From assembly GCA_900545165.1 (NCBI GenBank), contig UQYA01000026.1, positions 1-22,281 of the forward strand: 22,281 nucleotides of DNA, in the 5' to 3' direction. Of the stretch, positions 15,132-22,281 are shown piece by piece. Position 1 is the stretch's first letter. Each line of letters starts with the position of its first letter. A program made the translations under genes and the position numbers. The stretch is from an uncultured Collinsella sp. (GTDB lineage Bacteria; Actinomycetota; Coriobacteriia; Coriobacteriales; Coriobacteriaceae). The notes under the pieces were generated by a model. That model saw only the letters and a program-made list of their open reading frames with translations, ran no database searches and had not been told where the DNA came from.

Positions 15132-15730
15132 TAGCGCTCATTCCTTTCGCGAATCTTGCGGGCACGCTCCCCACGCTGCTTGGCTTTGCGTTTGGCGCGG
15201 GCCTCGTCACGGGCGTTGAGCTCGGCAGTCGCATCGACCTCGCGAGCGGCGGGACTCAAGAACATGTAACCAATGAGCGCCAGCACGACGCCGACCGTAA
15301 TGCCGATATCAGCAACGTTAAAGACGGGAAAGTCGATGAACGTGGTGGCGATAAAATCGGTCACGAAGCCAAAGACAAGGCGATCGATCGCGTTGCCGAT
15401 GGCGCCGCCCGCAACCATGGCCATGCCCACAACCTCAAGACGAGCGAGCTGAGGCGCACGGAGCAAGTACACGGCAATGGCGACAATGACCGCCAGCGCC
15501 AGCACGGCAAATGCGATGCCATGCCCCTCGCCCATGCTAAAGGCAGCGCCGATATTGCGGACAAACAGGAAGTCGATCACGCCGGGGATGACGGTCACAT
15601 GCAGTGCATCGCCCACGGCACGAACCGCAAGCTTGGTCAACTGGTCAACAAGCAGCACAACCAGCGCCACCCCACCAGCAACACCCAACCGCCAACGCAA
15701 AGGCGGCGTCATATCCCCAGTACGACCCAA
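15131..15730 (-). CDS. lspA: Lipoprotein signal peptidase (signal peptidase II)
   Basis: A protein of about 199 residues with four membrane helices. It removes signal peptides from diacylglyceryl-modified prolipoproteins. The catalytic aspartates are visible in GGAIGNAIDRL (D116) and FNVADIGITVG (D141), together with VRNIGAAFSMGEG (57-69), the conserved NxGAAF motif. The C-terminal 40 residues or so are a highly charged, Arg/Lys/Glu-rich cytoplasmic tail, longer than in E. coli. The start is uncertain: TTG at 15730 has GGGGA 5 nt upstream, while ATG at 15712 has its purine run too close. Both leave the fold intact. A -10-like TATAAG lies at 15788-15783 without a good -35. It overlaps the downstream pseudouridine synthase gene. 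Confidence 0.93.
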   Translation of the reverse strand: MGRTGDMTPPLRWRLGVAGGVALVVLLVDQLTKLAVRAVGDALHVTVIPGVIDFLFVRNIGAAFSMGEGHGIAFAVLALAVIVAIAVYLLRAPQLARLEVVGMAMVAGGAIGNAIDRLVFGFVTDFIATTFIDFPVFNVADIGITVGVVLALIGYMFLSPAAREVDATAELNARDEARAKRKAKQRGERARKIRERNER

Positions 15731-15842
15731 AGAAATCCCCTACCCTCAAGATCATCGAATTACGTTAAATGCAAAGAACTATCTTATATTGCCATACGCA
15801 GAACGCACGACATATCCACCAACGCAAGCGAAATAACCAGCT

Positions 15843-15881
15843 AAAAAGGAAAGCGGCATTCCGAAAAACAGAATGCCGCTT
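15843..15881 (-). terminator. Rho-independent terminator after ileS
   Basis: An 11-bp perfect stem, AAGCGGCATTC with GAATGCCGCTT (15851-15861 with 15871-15881), has a 9-nt loop and is followed on the minus strand by TTTCCTTTTT. It lies about 70 bp after the ileS stop and before lspA. Confidence 0.8.
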
Positions 15882-15902
15882 GAATGTGACACAGGTAGTC
15901 AA

Positions 15903-15944
15903 TGGGGACGTTCTTGTTTGACTAGCCATTTAAGAACGTCCCCA
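15903..15944. repeat. REP-like palindrome just after ileS
   Basis: A perfect 13-bp inverted repeat, TGGGGACGTTCTT (15903-15915) and AAGAACGTCCCCA (15932-15944), encloses a 16-nt loop that contains GACTAG. It starts 5 bp after the ileS stop and has no T-tract, so it is not itself a classical terminator. The GGGGAC edge recalls the core of the two hairpins at 12690-12731 and 20335-20376. The most likely reading is a dispersed intergenic palindrome of REP type that stabilises the 3' end of the ileS message. Confidence 0.65.
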
Positions 15945-15948
15945 ACGA

Positions 15949-18753
15949 CTAGTTCAGCGCCTCCGCGCAGCGCTTGCAGATATGCGCGTGGCCGTTGTAC
16001 TCGCCGACGGTGGTGCGGTAGTTCCAGCAACGGTCACAGCACTCGCCCTCGGCTGCCTCGATGGCAACGGAGAGTTCCTCGCCCTGGGTCAGCTCAACAT
16101 CGGAAACGATGTAGAACTCGGCCAGGTCGACGGCCTTATCACCGGTCAGCAGCGCGTACATCTCGGCGGGAACGACCGCCTTGACGCGGACCTGCTGGCT
16201 CTTGGTGAAGGTACCGGCGGAGCGGGCATCCTCAAGGGCCTTGGTCACGGCGCTACGGAGCTCGAGTGAAGCCTCGAGCACGCCCTCAAACTCATTGGCC
16301 TCGTCGAACGTGATGGGCGACTTGTACCAATCGAGCAGCGCGGCGTACTTCTGGTGATCGACGCAGCCGGCGGGCGCATAGGCCATGGCCTCGTCGACCG
16401 TGTAGGACAGGATCGGCTGAAGGTCGCGCATGAGCATCGAGAAGAGCTCGGCCAGCACGGTCTGGGCGCTGCGGCGCTCGAGCGAGCCGGGCTTCTCACA
16501 GTACAGACGGTCCTTCAGGGCGTCGAGATACACGTTGGAGAGCTCGGTAACCACGAAGTCGTAGAGCGCACGGTAGGCGCGCGGGAACTCGTAGCTGGCG
16601 TAGGCATCGTCGACCTCGGCCTGAACCTGGGTCAGACGGGCAACCATGAGCTTGTCGAGCGGCAGCAGGTCGGCAAAGGCGACGCCGTCGGTCTCGGGCT
16701 CAAACTGACCCTCGAGCTCGGAGAGCAGGAAGCGCAGCGTGTTGCGGAAACGACGGTAGGCATCGGACGTACGAGCAAGAATCTCGTGGTCGATGGACAC
16801 GTCGGAGCTGGTATCGACAGATGCAACCCACAGACGGATGATGTCGGCGCCCATCTCGTCGCAGACCTTATTGGGGTCGATGACGTTGCCGAGCGACTTG
16901 GACATCTTTCGACCCTGGCCGTCGAGGGTGAAGCCCTGCGAGACGACCGCCTTGTACGGAGCGTGGCCATTGGCACCCACCGAGGTGAGCAACGAGCTCT
17001 GGAACCAACCGCGGTGCTGGTCGGAGCCCTCGAGATACACGTCCGCCGGATACTCCAGCTCGGGACGGTACTCGCAGACGGCCTTCCAGGAGACGCCGGA
17101 ATCCCACCACACGTCGAGGATGTCCTTATCGGCCTTGAGGTGATGGCCGCCGCACTTGGGGCAGACGCAGGCCTCGCCCAGGTAGCTCTCGGGAGCGTCG
17201 GTGAACCAGGCGTCGGAGCCCTTCTCGTTGAAGAGCTTGATGACGGCGTCGAGCGTGGCGTCGTTCATAACCTTCTCGCCGCAGTCGGCGCAAGTGTAGC
17301 TCGGGATAGGCACGCCCCAGTTGCGCTGACGGCTGATGCACCAGTCGGGACGCTGCTCGACCATGGCGCCGATGCGGTTGGCGGCGTGAGCCGGATACCA
17401 CTTGACGTTCTCGCGAACCTCCTTGCCAGCCTGCTCACGCAAGCCGGTCTTGTCCATCGAGACAAACCACTGGTCGGTAGCACGGAAGAGCACCGGGTGC
17501 TTGCAGCGCCAGCAGTGCGGATAGCTGTGCGTAATCTTCTTCTCGAGGACCAGGGTACCGCGCTCGCGCAGGAACTCGATGATGTGCGGGTTGGCCTCAT
17601 CGGTATCCATACCGCTGAAGGGGCCACCGGTGCCAAACTCCTCGCCGGTGTAGAACTTGCCGTCGTCATCGACCGGCATGCAGATGTCGGTGATGCCCTC
17701 CTTGAGGCACGCGAAGTAGTCATCGACGCCGTGACCGGGCGAGTTGTGGACGATACCGGTACCGTCATCGACACCGACGTAATCGGCCAGCAGCGCCACG
17801 CCCTCAACGCCGTCAAAGATCGGCTGCTTGTAGTGGATGTGGTGGAAGGTCTCGGCGGGAACCACGTAGGGCTTTCCGTCGACCATAACCGGGGTGTACT
17901 CCCAGCCAAACTCCTCGCAGCACTTGGGAGCCAGGTCCTCAAGCATGACCTCGGCACGGCCATCGTGCTCAACGGCGACATAGGCGGCGCCGGGCTTAAG
18001 GGAAACGGCCTGGTCGGAGGGGATGGTCCACGGCGTGGTCGTCCAGATGATAAAGTCGACCGGGCCATCGAAGTTCTCGAGGCCGGCGGGCTTGGAGGTC
18101 ATCTCAAAGCGCACGAAGATGGACGGGCTCGTCTCGTCGGAGTACTCGATCTCGGCCTCGGCCAGCGCGGTGTGGCAGTGCTTGCACCAGTGAACCGGCT
18201 TGTGGCCGCGATAGATCATGCCCTTATCGAACATGGCCTTAAAGACCTCGATATCGGCAGCATCATGCTGGTGATAGAGCGTCAGATAGGGGTTGTCCCA
18301 GTCGCCGAGCACGCCCAGACGACGGAAGCCGGCCTTCTGGAGCTCGATGTTCTCGACAGCGAACTCGTTGCAGAGCTCACGAATCTTGGCCGTGGGGGTC
18401 TGGTTGAACTTCTCGGTGCCGAGCTTCTCCTCGACCTTGTGCTCGATCGGCTGGCCGTGGCAGTCCCAACCGGGGACATAAGGAACCTCATAACCCTGCA
18501 TCATCCAGTAGCGGTTGATCATGTCCTTGGAGATCTTGTTCATGGCGTGGCCGATGTGGATCGGGCCGTTGGCGTACGGAGGACCGTCGTGCAGCACGAA
18601 CTTCTTATGACCCTCGTTCTTCTTCAGAACCTGCTCGTAGACCTTGTTGTCCTGCCAGTCCTTGAGTCGCTTGGGCTCGGACTTGGAAAGACCGGCACGC
18701 ATGGGAAAACCGGTTTTGGGCAGATTCATCGTCTGCTTGTACTCGTTTGCCAC
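15949..18753 (-). CDS. ileS: Isoleucyl-tRNA synthetase
   Basis: A 934-residue class Ia synthetase of full length. It shows the HIGH motif in PYANGPIHIGHA (59-70), PGWDCHGQPIEHKVEE (94-109), the CP1 editing domain with TTTPWTIPSD (238-247), a Cys-pair ribbon in the second half (C488/C491, C531/C534), GSDQHRGWFQSSL (576-588), the KMSKS motif (616-620) and the C-terminal zinc site CDRCW...CKRC (C906, C909, C926, C929). The start is GTG at 18753 behind AAAGGGG with 4-nt spacing; the frame extends to 18858 but that part lies in the leader RNA. This is the bacterial type with the C-terminal zinc finger. Expression is controlled by the T-box immediately upstream. Confidence 0.98.
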   Translation of the reverse strand: MANEYKQTMNLPKTGFPMRAGLSKSEPKRLKDWQDNKVYEQVLKKNEGHKKFVLHDGPPYANGPIHIGHAMNKISKDMINRYWMMQGYEVPYVPGWDCHGQPIEHKVEEKLGTEKFNQTPTAKIRELCNEFAVENIELQKAGFRRLGVLGDWDNPYLTLYHQHDAADIEVFKAMFDKGMIYRGHKPVHWCKHCHTALAEAEIEYSDETSPSIFVRFEMTSKPAGLENFDGPVDFIIWTTTPWTIPSDQAVSLKPGAAYVAVEHDGRAEVMLEDLAPKCCEEFGWEYTPVMVDGKPYVVPAETFHHIHYKQPIFDGVEGVALLADYVGVDDGTGIVHNSPGHGVDDYFACLKEGITDICMPVDDDGKFYTGEEFGTGGPFSGMDTDEANPHIIEFLRERGTLVLEKKITHSYPHCWRCKHPVLFRATDQWFVSMDKTGLREQAGKEVRENVKWYPAHAANRIGAMVEQRPDWCISRQRNWGVPIPSYTCADCGEKVMNDATLDAVIKLFNEKGSDAWFTDAPESYLGEACVCPKCGGHHLKADKDILDVWWDSGVSWKAVCEYRPELEYPADVYLEGSDQHRGWFQSSLLTSVGANGHAPYKAVVSQGFTLDGQGRKMSKSLGNVIDPNKVCDEMGADIIRLWVASVDTSSDVSIDHEILARTSDAYRRFRNTLRFLLSELEGQFEPETDGVAFADLLPLDKLMVARLTQVQAEVDDAYASYEFPRAYRALYDFVVTELSNVYLDALKDRLYCEKPGSLERRSAQTVLAELFSMLMRDLQPILSYTVDEAMAYAPAGCVDHQKYAALLDWYKSPITFDEANEFEGVLEASLELRSAVTKALEDARSAGTFTKSQQVRVKAVVPAEMYALLTGDKAVDLAEFYIVSDVELTQGEELSVAIEAAEGECCDRCWNYRTTVGEYNGHAHICKRCAEALN

Positions 18754-18796
18754 GGTACCCCTTTCATGTCGTGGGCGCGCACGCCCGTTGGGCACC

Positions 18797-18833
18797 AAAA
18801 AAGCGCCCGTCCCTACAAGCTGGGACGAAGCGC
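18797..18833 (-). terminator. Regulated terminator of the ileS T-box
   Basis: On the minus strand GCGC and CGTCCC (18833-18822) pair with GGGACG and GCGC (18813-18803) around an 8-nt loop, followed by TTTTTT (18802-18797). The 5' arm is the same strand used by the antiterminator, so the two folds exclude each other. Confidence 0.9.
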
Positions 18834-19090
18834 CACAAAACGGACTGTACGCCCGCAAAAGCTCTTCGTTTAACCACCCAGCTTAGATGCCCTCGCCCGC
18901 GTATTCGCGCGCTCGCATCCGTTACTCGGCTGGCCTGTATCGACGACCATCTCGGCGATATCTACTAAGACGAGCCTGTGCGACGCGTCCGTTGGGACCG
19001 CAGCTCCGGGGTGATTTTCATCGGTCGCATGCACGGGTTCTCAGCGCTCCCCGCTCTCTGTAACATGCGGACGGCCGACTACTCGTCCCC
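18797..19090 (-). promoter_or_regulatory. T-box riboswitch (tRNA-Ile, specifier AUC) of ileS
   Basis: Read on the minus strand. Stem I spans 19090-18994: base GGGAC (19089-19085) pairs with GTCCC (18998-18994). The loop-E motif AGTA lies at 19083-19080. Further helices are GTCGG with CCGAT (19079-19075 and 19024-19020) and CGCATG with CATGCG (19069-19064 and 19031-19026). The conserved AGAGAGC lies at 19059-19053. The specifier loop reads GAAAATCACC, with AUC at 19015-19013, an Ile codon. In the antiterminator, GCTGGG and ACGAAG (18882-18864) flank a 7-nt bulge TGGTTAA (18876-18870) and pair exactly with CTTCGTCCCAGC (18830-18819). The UGGU of the bulge can pair with the ACCA end of tRNA-Ile. 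A TGCTAGCAT extended -10-like box at 19117-19110 would start the leader near 19100. Uncharged tRNA-Ile should favour readthrough into ileS. Confidence 0.93.
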
Positions 19091-19239
19091 ATCAACGCTT
19101 ATGCGGAGTATGCTAGCACGTTCCGCGCCGGCGAAAAACCCTCAACACTGGTTTTATACGTTCGAAATTTCTCGCGGCTGTGGACCTTCTCTAGGAGCAA
19201 AATACCTGAAAGCACTTTATCGAAAGAAAGAAGGTTGCC
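19091..19239. other. Divergent promoter region between ileS leader and dehydrogenase gene
   Basis: Together with the T-box this fills the 486-bp gene-free stretch 18754-19239. It should hold the minus-strand ileS promoter (extended -10-like box at 19117-19110) and the plus-strand promoter of the dehydrogenase at 19240. No convincing -35/-10 pair for the latter and no clear operator were seen. Confidence 0.4.
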
Positions 19240-20328
19240 ATGCGCACGATTGGAATGAGTGATTATACCGTTGGCGAGGATTGCTTTACCGAGCTGCCCG
19301 CCGCACTGGCCGAGTACGGAGCGACCAAGGTCGCCATCATCGGCGGCAAGCGAGCCCTGGCTGCGGCGCTGCCGGGAATCGAGGCGGCACTTGAAGGTAC
19401 CGATGTCGAGGTCCTGGAGACGCGCGTCTATGGCACCAACAGTACGCGTGCCAATATCGCCAAGGTCGTGAACTCCCCTGCCTGCCAGGAAGCCGACGTG
19501 CTCATCGCATGCGGCGGCGGCAAGGCGCTCGATACCGTCAAGACCGCAGCCATCGAGCTCAAGAAGATCGTCTTTACCGTACCGACGATTTGCTCCAACT
19601 GCTCGGCCGCGACCGCCATTGCCGTTGTCTACAATGACGATGGCTCGCTCGAGGGCTATTCGTACCCCAACCGACCGGCGCACATCTTCATCAACCCCAA
19701 GATCATCGCCGAGGCACCGGCAGAGTACTTCTGGGCCGGCGTGGGCGATGCCCTGTCTAAGCAGCCCGAGGTCGAGTACGCCACGAGCGCCGGTAATTTG
19801 GAGCACACCGCCGGTCTTGGCCTGGCACTCGCCCACACCTGCTCCGAGCCGCTGTTTACCTATGGCGTCCAGGGGCTTGAGGACGTGCGCCAGGACCTGT
19901 CGAGCGAAGCCGTCAAGCAGATCGCGCTCGACATCGTGGTCAACACGGGCTATGTCTCGAACCTGACCAACCAAAACGATTACTACTACAACTCGAGCGT
20001 GGCGCACGCGTTCTACAATGCGACGTGCAGCATTCCGCGCGAGGGAACCTATCTGCACGGCGAGGTCGTAAGCCTGGGCGTGCTCGTGCTGTTTGCCTAT
20101 ACTGGCGATACCGAGAACCTTGAGCGCTACGCCGCCTTTAACAAGCAGATGGGCCTACCCGTAACGCTTGAGCAGGTCGGGCTTTCCGAGGCCGACATCC
20201 CTGCCCTGTGCGAGTATGCCCACGCCACCAACGAGTGGAAGCAGGGTAACCCGGAGCCCTTCACCAACGAGAAGTTCGCCGCCGCCATCAAGGCAGCCAA
20301 CGCCTACGGCCATTCTATCCTGGCCTAA
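19240..20328 (+). CDS. Iron-containing alcohol/glycerol dehydrogenase family protein
   Basis: A 362-residue NAD(P)-dependent dehydrogenase of the glycerol dehydrogenase-like group. The nucleotide-binding part contains AIIGGKRAL (32-40) and the family motif CGGGKALDTVK (91-101). Metal ligands can be placed at D170 (GVGDALSK), H256 (VAHAFYN) and H273 (YLHGEV), in line with glycerol dehydrogenase. The segment TVPTICSNCSAATAIAVVYND (113-133) resembles YbdH/HcxA-type hydroxycarboxylate dehydrogenases more than classical GldA, so the substrate is open (glycerol, 1,2-diol or 2-hydroxyacid). The ATG at 19240 has AAGG 5 nt upstream. It stands alone as a monocistronic plus-strand gene with a strong terminator 7 bp after the stop. 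Confidence 0.85.
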   Translation: MRTIGMSDYTVGEDCFTELPAALAEYGATKVAIIGGKRALAAALPGIEAALEGTDVEVLETRVYGTNSTRANIAKVVNSPACQEADVLIACGGGKALDTVKTAAIELKKIVFTVPTICSNCSAATAIAVVYNDDGSLEGYSYPNRPAHIFINPKIIAEAPAEYFWAGVGDALSKQPEVEYATSAGNLEHTAGLGLALAHTCSEPLFTYGVQGLEDVRQDLSSEAVKQIALDIVVNTGYVSNLTNQNDYYYNSSVAHAFYNATCSIPREGTYLHGEVVSLGVLVLFAYTGDTENLERYAAFNKQMGLPVTLEQVGLSEADIPALCEYAHATNEWKQGNPEPFTNEKFAAAIKAANAYGHSILA

Positions 20329-20334
20329 CCGACC

Positions 20335-20376
20335 AAAACCGCCACAAAGGGGACAATACCTTTGTGGCGGTTTTTT
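20335..20376 (+). terminator. Strong terminator between convergent genes, REP-like
   Basis: A perfect 16-bp stem, AAAACCGCCACAAAGG (20335-20350) with CCTTTGTGGCGGTTTT (20359-20374), has loop GGACAATA and a T-run of six on the plus strand (20371-20376). On the minus strand only four T follow, so termination there is weaker. Its T-tract overlaps the stop codon of the DUF523 gene. The core CAAAGGGGACA...ACCTTTGTGG recurs at 12690-12731. Confidence 0.9.
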
Positions 20377-20830
20377 ATTGCCGTAACATGCTCGAGTCGA
20401 ACTCGCTAGCCGGGATAACGCGATAGCCGTGGCGCAGGAGCAGGTCAACGAAGACACCGTTACCTGTTGTGAGCGTGCCGCTGAAGGATCCGTCGTAGAT
20501 ATGGCCCACGCCGCACGACGGACTGCGATCCTGCAAAATGCACGCAACGATCTCGGACGGACCGCCCGCTTGCTCGCACATATCGAGCGCACGTTGAGCG
20601 CCCAGACGAAATTCGCGATCGACCGAGATACCCTCGCAGGTACGAACTTCTCCGTTCACAATCTCGGACGGCTTGCGCGGCGTGGGCAGGCCGCCAAAGA
20701 CCTCAGGGCACACCAAGAGGACCTCGGTCCCCGTGCGCTCGCAAGCCTCGATCAGCTCTCGATGATAGTTGTCGAGCCCGTTATACTTGCAGCTCTCGCC
20801 CATTAAACAGGCGCTCACCACGATCTTCAT
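20375..20830 (-). CDS. DUF523 family protein (TudS-like, probable Fe-S protein)
   Basis: A 151-residue protein of the DUF523 family. Conserved elements are SACLMGESCKYNG (6-18, C8 and C14), CPEVFGGLPTPRKPSEI (41-57) and LQDRSPSCGVG (99-109, C106). Characterised members (TudS) are thiouracil desulfurases with a [4Fe-4S] cluster held by three cysteines; C8, C41 and C106 are the likely ligands here by position. Whether this protein desulfurates thiouracil is inference. The ATG at 20830 follows GGGGAG by 8 nt; the frame runs on to 20893 through the ftsH terminator and is not used. It lies downstream of ftsH, separated by that terminator, and converges with the dehydrogenase gene. Confidence 0.85.
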   Translation of the reverse strand: MKIVVSACLMGESCKYNGLDNYHRELIEACERTGTEVLLVCPEVFGGLPTPRKPSEIVNGEVRTCEGISVDREFRLGAQRALDMCEQAGGPSEIVACILQDRSPSCGVGHIYDGSFSGTLTTGNGVFVDLLLRHGYRVIPASEFDSSMLRQ

Positions 20831-20848
20831 ATACAACACTCCCCACGC

Positions 20849-20885
20849 AAAACGCCCCATTTGAGATGGACACTCAAATGGGGCG
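20849..20885 (-). terminator. Rho-independent terminator of ftsH
   Basis: A perfect 13-bp stem, CGCCCCATTTGAG (20853-20865) with CTCAAATGGGGCG (20873-20885), has a 7-nt loop and is followed on the minus strand by TTTT. It begins 21 bp after the ftsH stop. Confidence 0.85.
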
Positions 20886-20906
20886 ATTGACACTGCGCAA
20901 CTAGTA

Positions 20907-22233
20907 TTACTGTTGCTTGGGCATCAGCGGATTCTCGCGCGTGAGGAGGTTCATGAACTCCTCGCCCGTGATGGTCTCCTTCTTATACAGATAACGAGCC
21001 AGCTCGTGGAGCTTAAACTTGTTCTCCTTCAGAATCTGCAAAGCGCGGTCGTGCGCATCCTCGATCAGCTTGGCGACAATCGCGTCCACGCGCTCGGCCG
21101 TACCGGGGGCGCAGGTGAGCGACGTGTCCTGATTGAGATACGCGTTCTGCACGGTACCGAGCGCCATCATGCCAAACTCGTCGGACATACCAAAGCGCGT
21201 CACCATATTACGGGCGAGCTTGGTGGCCTGCTCGATGTCGTTGGCGGCGCCGGTCGTCATCTCTCCAAAGATGAGCTCCTCGGCTGCGCGGCCACCGCAA
21301 TAGACAGCGAGCTTGTCCAAGACCTCCTGGCGCGTCGTCAGGAAGCGCTCGTCCTCCTCGACCTGCATGGTATAACCAAGAGCACCGCTCGTGCGCGGCA
21401 CGATGGTGATCTTCGTGACCGGCGCAGAGCCCTTCTGGCGGGCAGCGACGATGGCATGGCCGATCTCGTGATAAGAAACGACCTGCTTCTCGTGGTCGGA
21501 CAGCACCGTGGACTTACGCTGTTGACCGGCAATGACGACCTCCACCGACTCCTCGAAGTCGTCCTGGGTTGCACGCTTGCGACCCTCGCGAACGGCGCGC
21601 AGGGCGCCCTCGTTGATGATATTGGCCAGGTCGGCGCCCGAGGCACCGGGCGTGGCGCGGGCAATCGCGGTCAGGTCGATCGGCGGCTCGGTCTTCACGC
21701 TCTTGGCATGCAGCTCGAGGATGTTCTTGCGGCCGGTCAGATCGGGCAGCTCAACGGGGATGCGGCGGTCAAAACGACCGGGGCGCAGTAGAGCGGGATC
21801 GAGACTGTCGGGACGGTTGGTTGCGGCAAGGACAACGATACCCTTGTGGTTATCGAAGCCATCCATCTCGGTCAGCAACTGATTGAGCGTCTGCTCGCGC
21901 TCGTCGTTGCCGCTAAAGCCGCCGCCATCGCGCTTCTTACCGATGGTATCGATCTCATCGATAAAGACGATACACGGGGCCTTTTCCTTGGCCTGCTTAA
22001 ACAGGTCACGAACCTTTGCGGCGCCGCGACCAACAAACATCTCAACGAACTCAGAGCCCGAAATGCTAAAGAACGGAACACCGGCCTCGCCGGCAACAGC
22101 CTTGGCAAGCAGGGTCTTACCGGTACCCGGAGGGCCAACAAGGAGAGCACCGCGCGGCAGCTTGGCGCCGATCTCCTCGTAGCGCTGCGGCTTCTCCAGA
22201 AAGTCGACGACCTCCTTGAGAGACTCCTTGGCC
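20907..22233 (-). CDS. ftsH: ATP-dependent zinc metalloprotease FtsH, 5'-truncated
   Basis: The last 441 residues of FtsH, an inner-membrane AAA+ protease that degrades misfolded membrane proteins and short-lived regulators. The fragment begins at AKESLKEVVDFL, just inside the AAA domain. It contains Walker A GPPGTGKT (33-40), Walker B IVFIDEID (88-95), the second region of homology ATNRPDSLDPALLRPGRFDRR (137-157), the protease site HEIGH (255-259; HEAGH is commoner) and the third zinc ligand in AAND (D332). The pore loop region reads FVGRGAAKV where FVGVGASRV is usual. The N-terminal membrane helices and periplasmic domain are missing because the contig ends. Upstream of 22233 the open frame continues into adapter and gives a false N-terminus including MCIRDR. 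Confidence 0.97.
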
Positions 22234-22281
22234 CTGTCTCTTATACACATCTCCGAGCCCACGAGACTCCTGAGCATCTCG
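22234..22281 (-). other. Nextera read-2 adapter with i7 index (artefact)
   Basis: CTGTCTCTTATACACATCT (22234-22252) is the mosaic end. CCGAGCCCACGAGAC (22253-22267) completes the read-2 adapter. TCCTGAGC (22268-22275) matches Nextera index N704, and ATCTCG is the start of the P7 tail. This is library sequence. Confidence 0.98.

Noticed and set aside
16354..18873. An 839-codon open frame on the plus strand, antisense to ileS
   Set aside because: It is the mirror frame of a high-GC gene with strong third-position bias, has no recognisable domain, and the opposite strand encodes a full-length IleS.
12690..20376. The three similar palindromes as remnants of a CRISPR array
   Set aside because: They are kilobases apart, in different contexts, without spacers or cas genes.

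Overview
This is a 22.3 kb assembled contig of high-GC bacterial chromosome. It is closed at both ends by Nextera sequencing adapter (1-34 and 22234-22281), so only 35-22233 is biological sequence and the genes at both edges (aroB, ftsH) are cut. Gene content and order point to an actinobacterium of the class Coriobacteriia, with Collinsella or a near relative as the best guess. The reasons are the actinobacterial run rarA ... DUF948 ... alaS-ruvX-mltG ... aroK-aroB, Clostridia-like features such as a transcriptional T-box on ileS and an AI-2E family gene beside alaS, and high GC. The genus is inferred from memory of gene order, not from a search.

Layout, with nearly everything on the minus strand (read right to left). 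Right end: truncated ftsH with its terminator, then a DUF523 (TudS-like) gene, convergent with a plus-strand iron-dependent alcohol/glycerol dehydrogenase-like gene. A divergent intergenic region of about 485 bp follows. It holds a complete class I T-box riboswitch (specifier AUC, antiterminator and terminator all visible) in front of ileS. After ileS come a terminator and a REP-like palindrome, then lspA and an RluA-family pseudouridine synthase (overlapping by one base), then a membrane glycosyltransferase ending in a REP-like terminator. Next are a short A24 prepilin peptidase, a dGTPase-family HD hydrolase and rarA.

The middle holds a four-gene stress-type cluster: a DUF948-like membrane coiled-coil protein, a divergent RsbW-like anti-sigma candidate, a SigB/SigF-type sigma factor and an AI-2E family permease. 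Junctions are 8-bp overlap, 1-nt gap and 4-bp overlap, so translation is probably coupled. A small, AT-richer plus-strand gene for a two-TM protein sits between this cluster and alaS.

The left end is a tight housekeeping operon with its own promoter: alaS, ruvX, mltG, yqeG, aroK, aroB. It joins tRNA charging, a RuvX-family nuclease, peptidoglycan chain termination, a HAD phosphatase and two shikimate-pathway steps.

No CRISPR array, prophage, insertion sequence, tRNA or rRNA was seen. I found no convincing wholly new system. The items most worth a second look are the sigma module with its degenerate anti-sigma factor, the T-box, the shared REP-like terminators, the orphan prepilin peptidase and the adapter-FtsH chimera.
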